A DNA stretch of 10,816 nt. Origin: Vicinamibacteria bacterium (GTDB taxonomy: Bacteria > Acidobacteriota > Vicinamibacteria > Fen-336 > JAGNNV01). Location of the stretch: contig JAENWE010000129.1 in NCBI GenBank assembly GCA_016650185.1, positions 1 to 10,816 on the forward strand. Direction: 5' to 3'. Shown here one piece after another: positions 1 through 6,392 of the stretch; positions within the stretch are counted from its first letter, which is position 1; every line of letters starts with the position of its first letter. The position numbers were made by a program, and so were the translations under genes. A model generated the notes under the pieces. That model made no database searches and was not told the DNA's origin. It saw only the letters and a program-made list of their open reading frames with translations.

Positions 1-1801
1 CGTTGAGGAGATGAGTCGCGGTGTGATGACGCATGGCGCCCGCGCGCCGGTCCTCGTCGACCACCAGTCGGACCTTCATCCCCGGCTCGAAAGCGCCTTC
101 GTCGACGGTCGCTACATGAGCTGAGAGTCCGGGGAGCGCGTTCCGGCAAGAGGCCACGGTTGCGATGGCGCCCGGCGCCGAGATGACGCCCTGATCGCCG
201 ATCTGGCCGCCCGCTTCCGCGTAGAAGGGGGTGCGATCCACGATGATCTCGCCGGACTCGCCCTTGTCCAGGCGTCTGACCCGCTGGCCGTCCTTGAAGA
301 GGGCGATCACCGTCGCACCGTCTTCTTCCAGGCGAAGGTAGCCGACGAACAGGGTCTTCGCCGACTCCAGAATCTGGATGTACTGGGGCGAGCCCGAGAT
401 CGCTCCCAGCTTGCTCGCATGTCGCGCGCGTTCCTGTTGCTTCACGAACTCGGCGTCGAAGCCCGCGTGGTCGACCGCGAGGCCTCGGTCCGCGGCCAGT
501 TCCTCGGTGAAATCGAGCGACAGGCCATAAGTATCGTAGAGCTTGAACGCGTCGGCTCCGCTGAGGATGCCGCTGGTCGTGGAGGTCGCGACGGTGTCGA
601 AAACCGCGAAGGCCTGCTTCAAGGTGGTGGAGAAGCGATCCTCCTCGACCCGGACGATCTTCTTCACCGTGGCCTCCGTGGTCTTGAGGTCGGGATAGGC
701 GGATTGCATGCGCGTGACCAGATCGCTCACCAGGCCGGTCAGGAAGGGCTTGTCCAGGCCAAGCTTGCGCCCGTGACGGAGCGCGCGTCGCATGATCTTT
801 CTGAGGACGTAGCCACGTCCTTCGTTGCCGGGCAGGACGCCATCCGAGACCAGGAAGACGGTGGCGCGCAGGTGGTCGGCGATGACCCGCAACGATACGT
901 CGGTCGCCGCGTTTCGCCCGTAGGTCACGCCCGAGAGCCTTGCCGTGGCGGCGATCAGAGGGGTGAAAAGATCGGTGTCGTAGTTGCTGAGCTTGTTCTG
1001 GACAACCGCAGCCACGCGCTCGAGGCCCATGCCGGTGTCGACGCAAGCCGCGGGCAGGGGAGAGAGATCCCCCTTCTCATCGCGTGAAAACTGCATGAAC
1101 ACGAGATTCCAGATCTCGAGGTAGCGATCGCACTCGCAGGCGACACCCAGGCACCCCCGTCCCGCTGTGATTTCCGCGCAGGGGAGCGAGTCGCCCTGGT
1201 AATAGTGAAGTTCGGAGCAGGGACCGCAGGGTCCGGTGTCGCCCATGGCCCAGAAGTTGTCCTCCTTCCCGAGCTCGAGGATCCGATCAGCGGGCAGGAA
1301 CGCGCGCCAGTGGTCGAAGGCCTCGGTGTCGCGCGGTACGCCTTCTTCACCCTTGAAGATCGTGGCCGTGAACCGGTCCTTGGAAAGACCCAGAGTTCCG
1401 GTCAAGAACTCCCAGGCGTACGCGATCGCGTCCTTCTTGAAATAGTCGCCGAAGGAGAAGTTTCCGAGCATCTCGAAGAACGTGTGGTGGCGGGCGGTGA
1501 GGCCCACATTCTCGAGGTCGTTGTGTTTGCCGCCCGCCCGCACGCACTTCTGCGAGGAGGCCGCCCGCTCGTAGGTTCGGGACTCCCGGCCCAGGAAGAT
1601 GTCCTTGAACTGGTTCATTCCCGCGTTGGCGAAGAGGAGAGTCGGGTCATTCTGGGGGATGAGCGGGGAACTGCGCACAACCTCATGCTGCCGGTCCGCA
1701 AAGAAACGGAGAAAGGAGGCACGAATGTCATCGGCGGTCATCGAGGAAGGGGTCGTCGAGGAAGGGGTCATGGGGGAGGCACTTTTCCGGGAGCTACTCA
1801 T
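1..1801 (-). CDS. alaS: Alanyl-tRNA synthetase (3' end outside window)
   Basis: Charges tRNA-Ala with alanine in the cytoplasm and hydrolyses mischarged Ser/Gly-tRNA-Ala. I translated 600 residues without a stop; family members are about 870-880 aa, so roughly the last third is missing. Seen: the class II catalytic core with NDPTLLFANAGMNQFKD, GGKHNDLENVG (Lys about residue 92), the TARHHTFFEMLGNFSFGDYF block, VDTGMGLER and GRGYVLRKIMRRALRHG (about residue 325-340), then the editing-domain TPFYAEAGGQIGDQG and the zinc-type HxxxH (His593/His597) right at the window edge. Three in-frame ATG starts exist: 1801, 1771 and 1741. The last gives MTADDIRASFLRFF, closest to the usual family N-terminus. 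None has a strong Shine-Dalgarno. 1801 is the longest and overlaps the recX stop by 8 bp. Last gene of the pilT-recX-alaS run; product certain, start uncertain. Confidence 0.96.
   Translation of the reverse strand, partial: MSSSRKSASPMTPSSTTPSSMTADDIRASFLRFFADRQHEVVRSSPLIPQNDPTLLFANAGMNQFKDIFLGRESRTYERAASSQKCVRAGGKHNDLENVGLTARHHTFFEMLGNFSFGDYFKKDAIAYAWEFLTGTLGLSKDRFTATIFKGEEGVPRDTEAFDHWRAFLPADRILELGKEDNFWAMGDTGPCGPCSELHYYQGDSLPCAEITAGRGCLGVACECDRYLEIWNLVFMQFSRDEKGDLSPLPAACVDTGMGLERVAAVVQNKLSNYDTDLFTPLIAATARLSGVTYGRNAATDVSLRVIADHLRATVFLVSDGVLPGNEGRGYVLRKIMRRALRHGRKLGLDKPFLTGLVSDLVTRMQSAYPDLKTTEATVKKIVRVEEDRFSTTLKQAFAVFDTVATSTTSGILSGADAFKLYDTYGLSLDFTEELAADRGLAVDHAGFDAEFVKQQERARHASKLGAISGSPQYIQILESAKTLFVGYLRLEEDGATVIALFKDGQRVRRLDKGESGEIIVDRTPFYAEAGGQIGDQGVISAPGAIATVASCRNALPGLSAHVATVDEGAFEPGMKVRLVVDEDRRAGAMRHHTATHLLN
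1742..1771. repeat. Two-copy 15-bp tandem repeat at the alaS 5' end
   Basis: Units 1742-1756 and 1757-1771 differ at one base. On the minus strand they encode two five-residue units, MTPSS and TTPSS, directly before the third candidate ATG of alaS (1741). Being in frame, the duplication only lengthens a poorly conserved N-terminal tail, or lies in the leader if translation begins at 1741. Confidence 0.8.
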
Positions 1802-2369
1802 CAGAGTCTGAGTCATCAGCGCTATTCTCAGCCATCAGGGCGTTTTCCGCGAGGCGTAGCGCGCGCATGGCCTCCGAAAGTTCGAAGCCGCGGCCCAGAA
1901 GGGACCGTACCACCCTGGCCCGTTTTTCCCTCCGCGTCTCTCCCCGGGCCTTTTCCAGCAGCCGGCCCGCGAACCGGACCAGATTGGCCTCGCCCTCTTC
2001 GGAGGCCGTGAAGGCTTCTTTCGCTGCGGCCTCGGCCGTTTCCGCGGAGATGCCTTTCTGGCGCAGGGTCGCGACCAGACGCCTCGGTCCTCGTTTGCCT
2101 GAGCGAGCGGTGAGCCGGGCTGCCGCCGTCGCCAGCCGAAGGTCATTGACCAGGCCCTCGCGTCGCGCCCGCTCAAGGGCCGACTCGGCCGCCGGCTCGG
2201 GAACGCCCTTGGCGGCGAGGGACCTGCGCAGTTCCAACTCGGTGTGGTCCCGCCGCCCGAGCTTGGCCAGAATCAGCGCGAACGCGTTTCGGCCAAGGGT
2301 TTCCGGGTCTTTTTCTCCGGGCCCTTCTGGCGGTACAGGTTCAGGCCGGCTCCCCCTGGTCCTGGTCAA
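1794..2369 (-). CDS. recX: Regulatory protein RecX
   Basis: RecX proteins bind RecA filaments and modulate, usually inhibit, recombinase activity. The 191-aa product has the family layout of repeated three-helix modules: NAFALILAKLGRRDHTELEL with LRRSLAAKG near residues 28-55, then AARLTARSGKRGPRRLVATL around 82-105, and a third helical stretch ending LLGRGFELSEAM. The C-terminal tail is acidic (SADDSDSDE). The start is a TTG at 2369, six bases beyond the pilT stop, with only a weak purine run (GCGAG) before it; an upstream start would run into pilT. The stop lies inside the alaS start region (8-bp overlap with the 1801 ATG), so the two are probably co-translated. recX next to alaS is a common bacterial arrangement, often with recA nearby; recA is not in this window, where pilT takes the upstream place. 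Confidence 0.88.
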   Translation of the reverse strand: MTRTRGSRPEPVPPEGPGEKDPETLGRNAFALILAKLGRRDHTELELRRSLAAKGVPEPAAESALERARREGLVNDLRLATAAARLTARSGKRGPRRLVATLRQKGISAETAEAAAKEAFTASEEGEANLVRFAGRLLEKARGETRREKRARVVRSLLGRGFELSEAMRALRLAENALMAENSADDSDSDE

Positions 2370-2374
2370 GCTCG

Positions 2375-3484
2375 CTATTCAAGCTCCATGGAGCCCATGC
2401 CACCGGTTCGGCTGCCAGTATCGACGCCAGAGAGCATCATGCGGAATTCGTCAGGGTTGGTGCAGCGTCGCGCCGCCTCTTCTCTCGTGATGAGACCCTT
2501 CTGGCACAGATCGAACAGGGCCTGATCGAATGTCTGCATGCCCTCGGTGGTTCCCTGGGAAATAGCGCCGGCGATGAGCCGGGTCTTTTCTTCGTTCACG
2601 ATGCAGTCGCGGATGAAAGGGGTCGAGATCATGACCTCGACCGCGGGCACCCGGCTCAGGCCGTCGGCCTTGGGGACGAGACGAAGGGACACCACGGCGC
2701 GAAGCACCGAAGCGAGTTGACGGCGTATCTGCTTCTGCTGGTGTGGCGGGCAGACTGACACGATGCGGTTGATGGTCTCGGTGGCGTCGAGAGTGTGCAG
2801 GGAGGAAAGAACCAGGTGTCCGGTCTCGGCCGCGGTGACCGCGGTCTCGATGGTCTCGTAATCCCGCATCTCGCCGACCAGAATGACGTCCGGGTCCTGC
2901 CGCAGGGCGGCGCGGATGGCGCCGGCGAAGTTCAGCGCATCCACCTCGATCTCACGCTGGTTCACGATCGACCGTTTGTCCCGATGCAAAAACTCGATCG
3001 GATCCTCCACGGTGACGATGTGCGAGGTCTTCTCGGAGTTGATGTAGTCGATGAGGGCGGCGAGGGTGGTGGATTTCCCCGAGCCGGTGGCGCCGGTGCA
3101 CAGGATCAGACCCCGCTGCTCGTCGGCGATCTTGGTCAAGGCGGGCGGCAGCAGGAGTTCGCGAATGGTCTGAATCTTCAGAGGAATGAGCCGGACGACC
3201 AGGCCGACGGTGCCGCGCTGCTGGAAGACGTTGCAGCGAAAGCGGCCCAGGCCGGGCACGGAATAGGCCACGTCCACATCGAAACTGTCCTTGAACTTCT
3301 GCTTCTGCCGGTTGTTCATGACCGAGAAGGCCATGTTGAGAGTGTCTTCGGTCTGCAGGCGGCGGTGGTCCACCACCGCGGTCAGCTCGCCGTTCACCCG
3401 AAGAACCGGATGTGAACCGACCTTGAGATGGAGGTCTGAGGCGCGCTTTTCGATCGCGAGCTTGAGGAGGTCGTTGATGAGCAT
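2375..3484 (-). CDS. pilT: Type IV pilus retraction ATPase PilT
   Basis: Hexameric cytoplasmic ATPase that powers pilus disassembly and retraction for twitching motility and DNA uptake. The 369 aa hold an N-terminal PAS-like domain (ASDLHLKVGSHPVLRVNG), then the RecA-like core: Walker A GATGSGKST (131-139), Asp box VEDPIEFLH (159-167), Walker B DVILVGEMRD (199-208) and His box GHLVLSSLHT (222-231). The C-terminal region normally carrying the AIRNLI motif reads FIRDCI (290-295), followed by GMQTFDQALFDLCQKGLI. Length and domain order fit PilT/PilU rather than the longer PilB. Because the C-terminal motif diverges, a PilU-like or specialised paralogue remains possible. The ATG at 3484 has an AAAGGG (3495-3500) about ten bases upstream that also forms one arm of an inverted repeat. 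First gene of the pilT-recX-alaS run; no other pilus gene is present. Confidence 0.93.
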   Translation of the reverse strand: MLINDLLKLAIEKRASDLHLKVGSHPVLRVNGELTAVVDHRRLQTEDTLNMAFSVMNNRQKQKFKDSFDVDVAYSVPGLGRFRCNVFQQRGTVGLVVRLIPLKIQTIRELLLPPALTKIADEQRGLILCTGATGSGKSTTLAALIDYINSEKTSHIVTVEDPIEFLHRDKRSIVNQREIEVDALNFAGAIRAALRQDPDVILVGEMRDYETIETAVTAAETGHLVLSSLHTLDATETINRIVSVCPPHQQKQIRRQLASVLRAVVSLRLVPKADGLSRVPAVEVMISTPFIRDCIVNEEKTRLIAGAISQGTTEGMQTFDQALFDLCQKGLITREEAARRCTNPDEFRMMLSGVDTGSRTGGMGSMELE

Positions 3485-3613
3485 GGAGGGAGTGCCCTTT
3501 TGAAAGGGATGCTGAAGGTGTCCCCGCGTCGAGTCGGGGAACGAAAGCGACCTAGAGGATAGCCCCTTTCGGCGCTCTCGCCTTCACCAGGGCTTTGTGA
3601 TATCCACGCGAAC
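3485..3613. promoter_or_regulatory. Divergent pilT/rsmD intergenic control region
   Basis: These 129 bp separate the pilT start (leftward) from the rsmD start (rightward), so promoters for both transcription units should lie here. I see no convincing -35/-10 pair for either direction; a TATCCT-like hexamer faces pilT without a good -35. Two inverted repeats are visible: 3495-3508, CCCTTT/AAAGGG with a 2-base spacer, and 3521-3540, TCCCCG/CGGGGA with an 8-base spacer. Both would lie in the pilT leader. The rsmD side has no obvious Shine-Dalgarno. Confidence 0.5.
3495..3508 (-). promoter_or_regulatory. Inverted repeat overlapping the likely pilT ribosome-binding site
   Basis: In pilT mRNA the sequence CCCUUU-CA-AAAGGG lies 11-24 bases before the ATG. 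Its distal arm AAAGGG is the only Shine-Dalgarno-like purine run upstream of pilT, so pairing would hide it. The stem is only 5-6 bp and no co-factor or ligand domain is visible, so a regulatory role is inference. Confidence 0.3.
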
Positions 3614-4174
3614 ATGAGGATCATCGCGGGAGAAGGCCACGGCCGAAAACTCAAGGTTCCTAAGGGGGGCGAGACCCGATCGACCGCTTCGCGGGTGAAG
3701 CAAACCTACTTCGACATCATGCGGCCGGCCATCGAAGGGGCGGCGTTTCTCGATGCCTGCGCGGGTTCGGGAGCCCTGGGTATCGAGGCGGTGTCGCGTG
3801 GAGCCGCCCATGCCACACTCATCGACCGGTCGCACGCGGCGGTGGCGAGCGCGCTTCAGAACATCCGCGTGCTGGGAGACCTCAGCCGGTTGGTGGAGGT
3901 CCTGGAAGGCGACCTCCTGCGCACCCTGCGGAAATTGCGCGCCGAGGGACGGACCTTCGATGTGGTCTATCTCGATCCGCCCTATGACGAGGGGCCCTAC
4001 GAGGAAGCGTTGGAACTCCTGGCCCTTGGCCTGGTTAATCCGCGGGGCTACGTGACCGCCGAGCATTTCAAGAAGCGCCTTCTTCCTGAGACTATTCGTA
4101 CCCTGACCCGGATCCGTGAGGTCAAGATCTCAGACCATCGGTTGACCATCTACAGAAATGAGGTTGCGGCGTGA
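3614..4174 (+). CDS. rsmD: 16S rRNA (guanine(966)-N(2))-methyltransferase RsmD
   Basis: SAM-dependent enzyme that methylates G966 of 16S rRNA during 30S assembly. The 186 aa match RsmD in length and layout: N-terminal MRIIAGEGHGRKLKVP, a substrate-binding TRSTASRVKQTYFDIM (family usually TRPTxxRVREALFNIL), SAM motif I FLDACAGSGALGIEA (45-59) and the catalytic DPPY (121-124) typical of N-methyltransferases acting on exocyclic amino groups. The final part, HFKKRLLPETIRTLTRIREVKISDHRLTIYRN, is also family-like. The ATG at 3614 gives the canonical N-terminus, though no clear Shine-Dalgarno precedes it. First gene of a four-gene operon; its TGA overlaps the coaD GTG, the widespread rsmD-coaD pairing. 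Confidence 0.95.
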   Translation: MRIIAGEGHGRKLKVPKGGETRSTASRVKQTYFDIMRPAIEGAAFLDACAGSGALGIEAVSRGAAHATLIDRSHAAVASALQNIRVLGDLSRLVEVLEGDLLRTLRKLRAEGRTFDVVYLDPPYDEGPYEEALELLALGLVNPRGYVTAEHFKKRLLPETIRTLTRIREVKISDHRLTIYRNEVAA

Positions 4175-4716
4175 GTGAAAGGGAAGGAAAAGTGTGGAGA
4201 CGGATCGCCCTGGTGCCCGGGTCTTTCGACCCGGTGACTCTGGGTCATCTTGACCTCGTGATTCGCGCCTCGAGCCTGTTTGACGAGGTGGTGGTGGCCG
4301 TCCTCGAAAACGCCTCAAAGCAACCTTGGTTCTCGGCCGCGGGGCGGGTTTTGATGGTGCAGCGCGAGATGGCGGCCCTCAAGAACGTACGGGTGGTCCG
4401 GTTCTCCGGACTGCTGGCGGACCTCGCCGCTCAACATGGCGCGGAGGTGGTGGTGCGCGGGGTTCGCGGAGGATCGGACCTCGAATACGAGACTCTCATG
4501 GCCAGAATGAATGCGCACCTTCGGCCTGGTCTCGACACCGTCTTCCTGCCCTCCTCGCCGCAGCTCACCCACATCGCCTCACGACTGGTTCGCGAGATCG
4601 CGTACCTGGGCGGGTCGGTTCAGGGCCTCGTGTCCGAAAAAGTGGCGATGGCCATGGAAACCCGGGCCGAGGAGAAGCGAGCCGAGCACGCGTTCACCAA
4701 TAGGGGAGCAGAGTGA
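4171..4716 (+). CDS. coaD: Phosphopantetheine adenylyltransferase CoaD
   Basis: Transfers AMP from ATP to 4'-phosphopantetheine, giving dephospho-CoA, the penultimate step of CoA synthesis. Seen: the nucleotidyltransferase motif PGSFDPVTLGH (16-26, with the TxGH signature), VVVRGVRGGSDLEYE (93-107), MARMNAHLRPGLDTVFLPSSP and the C-terminal signature HIASRLVREIA (134-144). At 181 aa it is a little longer than the usual ~160 because of about ten extra N-terminal and about fifteen charged C-terminal residues. The GTG start at 4171 overlaps the rsmD stop as GTGA and has a GAGG seven bases upstream, supporting this start. It overlaps the next gene in the same way. Motif complement is full, so the enzyme should be active. 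Confidence 0.96.
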   Translation: MSEREGKVWRRIALVPGSFDPVTLGHLDLVIRASSLFDEVVVAVLENASKQPWFSAAGRVLMVQREMAALKNVRVVRFSGLLADLAAQHGAEVVVRGVRGGSDLEYETLMARMNAHLRPGLDTVFLPSSPQLTHIASRLVREIAYLGGSVQGLVSEKVAMAMETRAEEKRAEHAFTNRGAE

Positions 4717-6002
4717 AGAGCGACATGAAAGAGGAGACCAAGGGGCTCAGAGCCGTTCATCTTTCGATGCGGGTCAGTTCTGTCCAGGTGTCTCCGACGG
4801 TGGCGACCGCGGCCCGGGCCACCCTGCTGCGCTCGGAGGGTCGCCATATTCTCGACTTCTCGGTGGGTGAACCCGATCAAGGCACGCCCGAGAGAATCCG
4901 CCGCGCGGCCGAAGACGCCATGAATCGCGGGGAGACGCGCTACGTCCCGTCTCTCGGCATTCCTGCCCTGCGAAAGGCGGTGGCCCGCCGTTACCTTGAA
5001 GACGATGGGGTTCGCTTCGACGCCAGCGAAGTTGCGATCACCCTGGGCGGCAAACAAGCCTTCGCGCTGGCTTGCGAAGCCATCCTCGACCCAGGCGATG
5101 AGATCGTCGTTCCGACCCCGTTCTGGCCGACGTTCTCCGAAGCGCCCAGACTGGCGGGCGGGGTTCCGGTGTTCGCCCCTCTCGATGGGGCGAGGGGTTT
5201 CGCCTTCGACCCGGACCTCATCTTGAAGAAAGTGCGCCGAAAGACCCGTGCCCTGGTCATCAACTCGCCGTCGAACCCGACGGGAGCGGTGGTCGGCGAA
5301 AGGGCATTGATCGACATCGCCCAGTCTCTGAAAAAGAAGGCCCCCGACGCGTTCCTGATCTTCGACGACACCTACGCGCGTCTGCGTTACGTGAAGAGCC
5401 ATCCCCGGATGCTGCCCCGGGTGCGCGAGATTCTGGGTGAGAGGTTTCTGGTGGCGGGGACGGCCTCAAAGACGTACTGCATGACCGGTTGGAGGATCGG
5501 CTGGTTGCTCGCGCCCAAGACCGTCATTCAGGGCGTTTCCGCCCTCATCTCGCACGAGACCCAGTGCGCGGCTTCGTTCGCCCAGTTCGGGGCGGTGGAA
5601 GCCCTCAACGGGCCGCAGGACTTCGTGAGCGATCAGGTCGCGGAGTATCGAGTTCGCCGCGACATGGTGGTGGGAGCCCTGAACGCCATCCCCGGAATCA
5701 AGTGCCGCGTCCCCGAAGGCGCCTTCTACGCGTTTCCCGACATCCGCGCGTCTCTCACCAGGGCGATGCCCGACGCTCTGACCTTTGCCGCCCGTCTGCT
5801 CGACGAGCAGGGCGTCGCCGTGGTGGCCGGAGAAGGCTTCGGTTGTCCCGGTTACATCCGGATATCGTTCGCGCGTTCGCAGGAAGAACTGCGCCAAGGG
5901 CTGACTGCGATCACCACCTTCGTTGGTTCCCTCGACCGCCGCCCGACCTCTCGCCCGACCTCTCGCCGGAGCGCTCCCGCCGGAAAAGAGGCACACCGGT
6001 GA
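4713..6002 (+). CDS. PLP-dependent class I/II aminotransferase (aspartate/prephenate type likely)
   Basis: Fold-type I aminotransferase related to bacterial aspartate aminotransferases of the AspC/AspB (subgroup I-beta/gamma) kind, which transfer amino groups between aspartate or prephenate and 2-oxoacids. Seen: FSVGEPDQGTP (49-59), GETRYVPSLGIPALRKAVA (73-91), NSPSNPTG (184-191), the cofactor-contact FDDTYARLRY (217-226; family usually SDEIY), the Schiff-base lysine Lys253 in SKTYCMTGWRIGW, PEGAFYAFPD and the substrate-carboxylate arginine Arg383 in YIRISFA. Exact substrate cannot be set from sequence alone. The GTG at 4713 overlaps the coaD stop (GTGA) with AGGGGAG four bases before it; an ATG at 4725 is the alternative. 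About 20 residues after the domain (RRPTSRPTSRRS...) are low-complexity and basic, made by a short tandem repeat. Confidence 0.93.
   Translation: MKSDMKEETKGLRAVHLSMRVSSVQVSPTVATAARATLLRSEGRHILDFSVGEPDQGTPERIRRAAEDAMNRGETRYVPSLGIPALRKAVARRYLEDDGVRFDASEVAITLGGKQAFALACEAILDPGDEIVVPTPFWPTFSEAPRLAGGVPVFAPLDGARGFAFDPDLILKKVRRKTRALVINSPSNPTGAVVGERALIDIAQSLKKKAPDAFLIFDDTYARLRYVKSHPRMLPRVREILGERFLVAGTASKTYCMTGWRIGWLLAPKTVIQGVSALISHETQCAASFAQFGAVEALNGPQDFVSDQVAEYRVRRDMVVGALNAIPGIKCRVPEGAFYAFPDIRASLTRAMPDALTFAARLLDEQGVAVVAGEGFGCPGYIRISFARSQEELRQGLTAITTFVGSLDRRPTSRPTSRRSAPAGKEAHR
5940..5966 (+). repeat. Short tandem repeat in the aminotransferase 3' end
   Basis: A 12-base unit, CCCGACCTCTCG, occurs twice in a row and encodes the RPTS-RPTS part of the C-terminal tail. 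It lies beyond the conserved fold, so it should not affect catalysis. Confidence 0.7.
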
Positions 6003-6379
6003 TCGGCTTTCAGGAGGGTTCAGCCGCCGTCCTGTACCTCAACGAGCCGAGGGAGAAAATCTGGGGGTTGGTGGTTTCTGTCTCCGCGGCCGGAGTGGTT
6101 CTCCGCGGTCTTCGGCTGGACTCGTTCGAAGATTGGATGCGGCAGGAGGCGCGAAACGAGGAGGAGTTGCTGGGTTTGGTGACTTCGTTCTATCCCCTGC
6201 CCCGCATCGAACGCCTGGAGGAGGATCGTTCGGTGGGGTCGGTGGTGAGCTACTCGCAACGCTTCGCGGAGGCGGTGGGCCGTTCGGTTCACGACGCGGT
6301 GGCGGCGCGGACTGCGGAGCGGGAAGCGGGGGATGGGGACGAGAAGACCAAAACGAAGAACGGCGGACTCTTGCACTAG
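5999..6379 (+). CDS. Conserved-looking hypothetical protein, 126 aa, coupled to the aminotransferase
   Basis: I do not recognise a named domain. The GTG at 5999 overlaps the aminotransferase stop as GTGA and has AAAGAGG seven bases upstream, a good ribosome site; the open frame continues upstream inside the aminotransferase but that part is only a shadow. The product (MIGFQEGSAAVLYLNEPREK...) is soluble-looking, with no signal peptide or membrane span. Residues 9-45 read like a beta-rich module (AVLYLNEP, KIWGLVVSVSAAGVVLRGLRL), followed by an acidic/aromatic segment SFEDWMRQEARNEEE, a YPLPRIERLEED turn, a helix SYSQRFAEAVGRSVHDAV and a charged, probably disordered tail from about residue 104. 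Coupled synthesis suggests it works with the aminotransferase or CoaD, but this is inference. I recall similar small proteins beside such operons in Acidobacteriota-like genomes and could not check it. Confidence 0.75.
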   Translation: MIGFQEGSAAVLYLNEPREKIWGLVVSVSAAGVVLRGLRLDSFEDWMRQEARNEEELLGLVTSFYPLPRIERLEEDRSVGSVVSYSQRFAEAVGRSVHDAVAARTAEREAGDGDEKTKTKNGGLLH

Positions 6380-6392
6380 CCCGGACTAGCGC
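6373..6392. terminator. Hairpin at the convergent 3' ends
   Basis: GCACTAG (6373-6379) and CTAGCGC (6386-6392) form a 7-bp stem around a 6-base loop; read on the minus strand it is fully paired with one G-U, on the plus strand there is one A/C mismatch. Both stop codons lie in the arms, and the loop is exactly the 6 bp between the genes. No T-run follows on either strand, so it is at best a weak bidirectional terminator. Confidence 0.35.

Noticed and set aside
419..2011. Long plus-strand open frames (419-1087 and 1205-2011) opposite alaS and recX
   Set aside because: They are antisense to well-supported genes, show no family motifs and have the Arg/Gly/Glu-rich composition usual for shadow frames in GC-rich coding DNA.
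2795..3415. Plus-strand open frame opposite pilT
   Set aside because: It is the reverse reading of the pilT ATPase core; its Gly/Asp/His-rich product has no domain signature.
5489..5998. Upstream extension of the 126-aa gene inside the aminotransferase
   Set aside because: This part is an Arg-rich shadow of the aminotransferase frame; the GTG at 5999 has a good ribosome site and the same overlap as its neighbours.
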